DNA from: Christensenellaceae bacterium
GTDB taxonomy: Bacteria > Bacillota > Clostridia > Christensenellales > UBA1750
DNA length: 8,965 nucleotides
Assembly: GCA_031287285.1 (NCBI GenBank)
Contig: JAITTC010000173.1
Span: 1-8,965 of the forward strand
Direction: 5' to 3'
Shown here: positions 5,963 through 8,965 of the stretch, one piece after another
How positions within the stretch are numbered: position 1 is the first letter of the stretch
Layout: each line of letters starts with the position of its first letter
The notes under the pieces: generated by a model
Told to the model about the DNA's origin: nothing
The model's input: only the letters and a program-made list of their open reading frames with translations
Database searches by the model: none
Position numbers and translations under genes: made by a program

Positions 5963-6394
5963 ATGGCGATTCGCTTTGGGGACATTGCCCTGATCACCGG
6001 GGATGTTTTGCGCCTGCGCGCCTTTTATGAGCGCGTTTTTGGCGAAATGGCCGAGGGCGACGAGATGCATTCCGCCTTGGCCTTGGAAGGGATGGGCTTC
6101 GCCTTCGATTCGGCCTTAATCGCGAAAGAAAACCCCGCATTTTTCTATCTTTCGGGCCAAAGCGCCAGCAATATCGTGATCGGCTTTGACGTGAGCGATG
6201 CGGGCGCCGAATACGACCGGCTTTTGGCCCTGGGCGTTGAAACGCTCAACGCGCCCACGACCCATCCCTGGGGGGCACGCTCCTTTCAGTTCAGGGACCC
6301 GGATGGGAACATCCTGAATTTCCGCCAGCTGCCCGGGGGAGCCCGCCCCTCGCAGGCGGGCATTGCCGAGCCGGGCCGGCAGCCAGGCGGATAA
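5963..6394 (+). CDS. VOC (glyoxalase/bleomycin-resistance fold) protein
   Basis: The 143-residue protein has AAGGAGG at 5946-5952 before ATG 5963. It has one vicinal-oxygen-chelate domain of two beta-alpha-beta-beta-beta units: LRAFYERVFGE (18-28) is the first helix, and RDPDGNILNF (111-120) is the classic closing turn and strand. The usual metal ligands look absent. Asp7 stands where His is common, Asn119 where Glu is common, and no His is clear in the middle strand, so a binding or non-glyoxalase role is more likely than lactoylglutathione lyase. The last 20 residues are a Pro/Gly-rich extension beyond the fold. The gene stands alone between two terminators, and I see no clear promoter in the short gap before it, so read-through past 5922 is possible. 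Substrate unknown. Confidence 0.85.
   Translation: MAIRFGDIALITGDVLRLRAFYERVFGEMAEGDEMHSALALEGMGFAFDSALIAKENPAFFYLSGQSASNIVIGFDVSDAGAEYDRLLALGVETLNAPTTHPWGARSFQFRDPDGNILNFRQLPGGARPSQAGIAEPGRQPGG
6341..6361. repeat. Inverted repeat inside the VOC gene tail
   Basis: GCCCGCC (6341-6347), 7-base loop, GGCGGGC (6355-6361). It lies in the codons of the C-terminal extension and has no T run, so it is not a terminator by itself. Confidence 0.6.
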
Positions 6395-6410
6395 GGCGGC
6401 CAAAGCCCAT

Positions 6411-6441
6411 AAAAAGGCCTGATTTTACAGGCCTTTTTTTT
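6411..6441 (+). terminator. Rho-independent terminator after the VOC gene
   Basis: AAAAAGGCCT (6411-6420), 8-base loop, AGGCCTTTTT (6429-6438), with the T run to 6441. The A run on the 5' side would also let it work on the minus strand. Confidence 0.92.
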
Positions 6442-6497
6442 GCAAAGCAAAGCGATTGGCTCTTTTTGAAAGGGCAGAGCGTTTTGGGCTGATCTTG

Positions 6498-6525
6498 TTG
6501 ATAAAAAGAAAAATAAGGGTGTAAT
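6498..6525 (+). promoter_or_regulatory. Possible promoter for the 6732 membrane gene
   Basis: TTGATA (6498-6503) and TGTAAT (6520-6525) have a 16-base spacer. The match is moderate. If used, transcription would start near 6532 and give a leader of about 200 bases. Confidence 0.3.
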
Positions 6526-6531
6526 GGCGAT

Positions 6532-6822
6532 ATGTTACAGCATAAAAAGCCGAGGAAAAGCAAGGAAGAAAAACCGCTTATCGCGGCCATGGCGGACATG
6601 ATGCGCATAAGCCTGGCCTTCGCCGAAACGGCTCCGCCTTTTGCGGAACCATCCGCAAGCAGCATAAGCCCGTATGGCGCAGAGCTCCTCTTCGGTGCGG
6701 CGCGGCGCGATCGTTGGGAGGGAGTATGGCTATGGAAGCAAAAGAGCAAGCCCGAAAAGGGCGCTGGTTCTCGGTGGGTTATATCGCCTATCAGCTGGTG
6801 TTTCCCGCCTTGCTGTTCCTGA
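6532..6822 (+). CDS. Doubtful small ORF, 96 residues
   Basis: An open frame begins at ATG 6532 and runs 90 bases into the membrane-protein gene in another frame. There is no good ribosome binding site (only AAGGG at 6515-6519), and a possible promoter would place the transcript start at the ATG itself. The first part is Lys-rich and the last 30 residues are simply the alternative frame of the next gene. I recognise no family. The stretch could equally be an untranslated leader: TTGCGGA (6641-6647) and TCCGCAA (6652-6658) form a 7-bp hairpin within it. Apart from this, 6442-6716 holds nothing I can name. Confidence 0.2.
   Translation: MLQHKKPRKSKEEKPLIAAMADMMRISLAFAETAPPFAEPSASSISPYGAELLFGAARRDRWEGVWLWKQKSKPEKGAGSRWVISPISWCFPPCCS
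6717..6721 (+). promoter_or_regulatory. Ribosome binding site deciding the 6732 start
   Basis: GGAGG is 10 bases before ATG 6732 but only 4 before the in-frame ATG 6726. ATG 6732 is therefore slightly preferred. Confidence 0.55.
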
Positions 6823-7151
6823 TCGAGCGCTTTTTCACCCCCGCGCCCGATTGGCCGATCGGTCTTTGGTTTTTGGCGGGCATTCCCCTTGCAGGGTATG
6901 GGCTTTTGGGGCTGTGGTTTTATGCTGATGCCTTGCTGGCCGCGCGGGTTCCGCCGCAAAGGCGCCTGCTCGTTCGGCTGCTTGCGCTGATTCTTGCGCT
7001 ATGGCCGGCCGCCGCAAGCGTCGGGTTCTCGCCGATCTGGCCTTTTGGGCTGCAAACAAATCTGAGCCGGCTCATGGGCCTGCAGCTTGGCTATTTGCTC
7101 TTCGCCCTGCTGGGCGAGTGCCGCTTGCGCGGCAAGCGGAAGAGCAGCTAA
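6732..7151 (+). CDS. Small four-helix membrane protein, unknown function
   Basis: The 139-residue protein begins MEAKEQARKGRWF and has four hydrophobic segments at about 13-31, 42-63, 79-99 and 111-130. The loops and ends are Arg/Lys-rich (RRLLVR at 77-82, RLRGKRKSS at 131-139). By the positive-inside rule both ends and the central loop would be cytoplasmic. There is no catalytic motif, and I do not recognise a family. It is the last plus-strand gene before a bidirectional terminator, with no evident partner. An alternative start at ATG 6726 would add two residues. Confidence 0.75.
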   Translation: MEAKEQARKGRWFSVGYIAYQLVFPALLFLIERFFTPAPDWPIGLWFLAGIPLAGYGLLGLWFYADALLAARVPPQRRLLVRLLALILALWPAAASVGFSPIWPFGLQTNLSRLMGLQLGYLLFALLGECRLRGKRKSS

Positions 7152-7163
7152 TCATTTCAGCCC

Positions 7164-7205
7164 AAAAAACGAGCCTCCGACAGGGTGCCGGAGGCTCGTT
7201 TTTTT
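7164..7205. terminator. Bidirectional terminator between convergent genes
   Basis: AAAAAACGAGCCTCCG (7164-7179) pairs perfectly with CGGAGGCTCGTTTTTT (7189-7204) around a 9-base loop. T runs leave the stem on both strands, so it serves the membrane-protein gene on plus and the dehydrogenase gene on minus. Confidence 0.95.
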
Positions 7206-7220
7206 GCTGTTCTTTCGGGC

Positions 7221-8168
7221 TTAATAGCCTTCCTTGAGGTTCACCACGCGCGGCGGGCGCTTGCCTGCCACAACGAGCTTGAGATTCTCGCAGCCGATGC
7301 GCACGATGGATTCGGTGGTGGCCAGCAGATGGCCGCCGCCGGTCACATGCGGGGTGATGAGCAGGTTTTCGACGTCCCAAAGCGGGGATTCGGCGGGCAG
7401 AGGCTCTGGGTCGGTCACGTCGATGGCGGCGCCCAGCAGATGGCCGCTCGTGAGCACATCGTAAAGGCCTTCGGAATCGATGGCGGAGCCGCGCCCGATA
7501 TTGAGCAGGATCGCGCCCTTCTTCATCTTATGGAGCCTTTCTTTTGAGAACAGACCGCGGGTCTTTTCGGTGCCGGGGAGGCAAAGGGCCACGGCGTCCG
7601 CCTGGGGCAGAATCTCGTCGATCTGCTCGACGGTGTAGACCTTTTCGTAAAGCTCCGGCATCTGCTCGCCGGTGCGGCGCACGCCGTAGAGCTTCGCGCC
7701 CATGGCCTTGACGCGGCGCGCGTACTGGTTGCCGATGTCGCCCGTGCCCACGACCAAGACGGTCGAATCCATGACGGACTGCACCATGCCGTGATCCTTC
7801 CAGGCGTGAGCCTTCATATTATCGCGGTAAAAATGCAGGTGCTTCTGCACGGCCAGGTGCATGGCCACGAGGCATTCAGAAATGGCCAGGCCGTAGGCGC
7901 CGGAAGCGTTGCACAAGATGGTATCGGGGTTGCCAAAGACGCCTTCTGCGGTGTAGCCATCCACGCCGGCACTGCCCAGCTGGATAAACTTAAGCTTCTT
8001 TGCGTGCTTTAAAAGAGCGGGCTTGGTGTTGCCCAGGATGGCGTCGAATTCGCCGATGTTTTCTTCGGTCAGTTCCGGCTGGAACACGAACTCGACGGTC
8101 GGGTTTTCTTTTTGGAGCATTTCCTTCTGGGCGTCGGTCACTCTCTGCAAAACGGCTGCTTTCAGCAT
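7221..8168 (-). CDS. D-isomer-specific 2-hydroxyacid dehydrogenase
   Basis: This 315-residue enzyme should interconvert a 2-oxoacid and a D-2-hydroxyacid with NAD(P)H. The start is ATG at 8168, with GGAGG 8 bases upstream. The nucleotide-binding fold is seen at VLVVGTGDIGNQYA (137-150; GxGxxG at 141-146). The catalytic triad is complete: Arg226 in NIGRGSAID, Glu255 in DVTDPEPLP, and His274 in ITPHVTGGG, with the usual 29 and 19 residue spacings. The start of the second dinucleotide strand ends in GVRRTG (162-167); the Arg residues there and the lack of an acidic residue hint at NADPH preference. The sequence resembles glyoxylate/hydroxypyruvate reductase-like members more than D-lactate dehydrogenase, but the substrate cannot be fixed. 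The gene has its own promoter and a shared terminator. Confidence 0.94.
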   Translation of the reverse strand: MLKAAVLQRVTDAQKEMLQKENPTVEFVFQPELTEENIGEFDAILGNTKPALLKHAKKLKFIQLGSAGVDGYTAEGVFGNPDTILCNASGAYGLAISECLVAMHLAVQKHLHFYRDNMKAHAWKDHGMVQSVMDSTVLVVGTGDIGNQYARRVKAMGAKLYGVRRTGEQMPELYEKVYTVEQIDEILPQADAVALCLPGTEKTRGLFSKERLHKMKKGAILLNIGRGSAIDSEGLYDVLTSGHLLGAAIDVTDPEPLPAESPLWDVENLLITPHVTGGGHLLATTESIVRIGCENLKLVVAGKRPPRVVNLKEGY

Positions 8169-8197
8169 CTGTCAGTCCTCCCACGTCTTTTTGTGTG

Positions 8198-8219
8198 GCT
8201 TCCCCACATGCGGGGAAGC
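8198..8219. repeat. Hairpin or operator at the 5' end of the dehydrogenase transcript
   Basis: GCTTCCCC (8198-8205), 6-base loop, GGGGAAGC (8212-8219), a perfect 8-bp dyad. It lies a few bases downstream of the predicted minus-strand transcription start (near 8224) and is not followed by a T run on either strand, so it is unlikely to be a terminator. It may be a repressor site or a transcript-stabilising 5' hairpin. Confidence 0.6.
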
Positions 8220-8230
8220 AATCTTTCTTC

Positions 8231-8259
8231 AACATACACCATTGACCGGGTAAATTCAA
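8231..8259 (-). promoter_or_regulatory. Promoter of the 2-hydroxyacid dehydrogenase gene
   Basis: Read on the minus strand, TTGAAT (8259-8254) and TATGTT (8236-8231) are separated by exactly 17 bases. The -35 box overlaps the last codon and stop of the upstream FAD dehydrogenase gene. Confidence 0.6.
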
Positions 8260-8965
8260 GGGCTTTTGCCGATTTCAGCAAGCTTTTGGCCTAGGCGCAC
8301 CCCCATGGCAGAGGCCATCATGAGCCCGCGCGTCCAGCCGCTGGAGTCGCCAAGGCAATACAGGCCCGGCATCGAGCTGTTCAGCTCGGCATCCAGCAGC
8401 ACGCGGTTTGAATAGAACTTGACCTCGGGGGCGTAGAGCAGGGTTTCTTCCCCGGCAAAGCCCGGCACGATGGTATCCACCGCGCGGATGAAGGCGAGGA
8501 TGTTGGTCAGCGTGCGGTAAGGCAGGGCGGAGCCGATATCGCCGGGCACGGCGTCCGGCATCGAAGGACGCACGTTGGTGCGCGCAAGGTCGTCTGGCCA
8601 GCTTCTGCGGCCCGAGAGGATATCCCCATAGCGCTGCACCAGGATCTTGCCGGCGCCGAGCAGGTTCGTTAGCTGCGCGACCTTTTGCGCAAAGGTGATC
8701 GGGTCGTCAAAAGGGGCCTGGAAGTGGTGCGAGCAGAGGATGGCTAGGTTGGTATTATCGGTTTTTTGGTTCTTGTAGGAGTGGCCGTTGACCACGGCGA
8801 GGTCGCCTTCGTAATTCTCTTGGCTGACGAAGCCGCCGGGGTTTTGGCAGAAGGTGCGCACCTTGTTTTCGAAGGGCTTTGGGTAGCCGATGAGCTTGGA
8901 CTCATACAGCACGTTGTTCACGTCTTCCATCACTTCGTTGCGCACTTCCACCCTAACGCCAATGT
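8256..8965 (-). CDS. FAD-dependent dehydrogenase of the COG2509 type, partial
   Basis: This is the C-terminal part of a larger flavoprotein. The frame is open to the right edge of the window, so the N-terminal FAD-binding half lies outside. Reading in from the edge, IGVRVEVRNEVM is followed by KVRTFCQNPGGFVSQE and AVVNGHSY, which are hallmarks of the uncharacterised COG2509 flavoproteins. The closing segment LYCLGDSSGWTRGLMMASAMGVRLGQKL is the typical FAD-contacting end of such two-dinucleotide-fold enzymes, where members usually read GxGAGxxxGI. Here GDSSGWTRGL keeps the glycines and differs in detail. The reaction is unknown for the whole family. No terminator separates it from the next minus-strand gene, which has its own promoter. 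Confidence 0.85.
   Translation of the reverse strand, partial: IGVRVEVRNEVMEDVNNVLYESKLIGYPKPFENKVRTFCQNPGGFVSQENYEGDLAVVNGHSYKNQKTDNTNLAILCSHHFQAPFDDPITFAQKVAQLTNLLGAGKILVQRYGDILSGRRSWPDDLARTNVRPSMPDAVPGDIGSALPYRTLTNILAFIRAVDTIVPGFAGEETLLYAPEVKFYSNRVLLDAELNSSMPGLYCLGDSSGWTRGLMMASAMGVRLGQKLAEIGKSP

Noticed and set aside
5186..6070. 294-residue minus-strand frame
   Set aside because: It lies opposite proS, the unknown gene, a terminator and the VOC gene. It is a by-product of GC-rich codon use with no recognisable domain.
6291..6959. 222-residue minus-strand frame
   Set aside because: It reads through the terminator at 6411-6441 and opposite two coding regions. No ribosome binding site or family signature is seen.
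7185..7547. Plus-strand frames opposite the 2-hydroxyacid dehydrogenase gene
   Set aside because: They are mirrors of a gene with a complete catalytic triad on the minus strand.

Overview
The window looks like chromosomal DNA from a GC-rich member of the Bacillota, most likely class Clostridia. The grounds are AGGAGG-type ribosome binding sites, a T-box leader in front of an aminoacyl-tRNA synthetase, a short (type 3) prolyl-tRNA synthetase, a PadR regulator, a COG2509-type FAD dehydrogenase, and dense rho-independent terminators. I cannot name a genus.

Layout: positions 1-565 carry no gene but hold a cluster of foldback repeats built from a GTCATTGCGAG / GAAGCAATCCAG core. From 610 to 3511 a plus-strand three-gene operon follows. 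It encodes a PadR repressor whose promoter overlaps a nested inverted repeat, a three-part fusion protein (iron-sulfur flavodoxin-like reductase, SCP2-like domain, membrane domain), and a NapH-like membrane polyferredoxin. Both downstream genes start in ATGA overlaps, so the three are translationally coupled and probably form one regulated membrane redox module. Positions 3512-3960 hold a promoter and a T-box leader that can be folded by eye, with a proline codon in the specifier loop and a strong attenuator hairpin. It controls proS (TTG start) and probably a small gene of unknown function just downstream, closed by a terminator at 5898-5922.

Next come a small VOC-fold gene (5963-6394) with its own terminator, a roughly 290-base stretch with at most a doubtful small ORF, and a small four-helix membrane protein (6732-7151). 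A bidirectional terminator at 7164-7205 separates these from two minus-strand genes: a D-2-hydroxyacid dehydrogenase (7221-8168) with its own promoter and a hairpin at the 5' end of its transcript, and the C-terminal part of a COG2509 FAD-dependent dehydrogenase that runs off the right edge.

The best candidates for something undescribed are the PadR-controlled fusion-flavoprotein/polyferredoxin operon and the unknown protein encoded behind the proline T-box. The C-terminal tail of that unknown protein is echoed at the end of the next gene.
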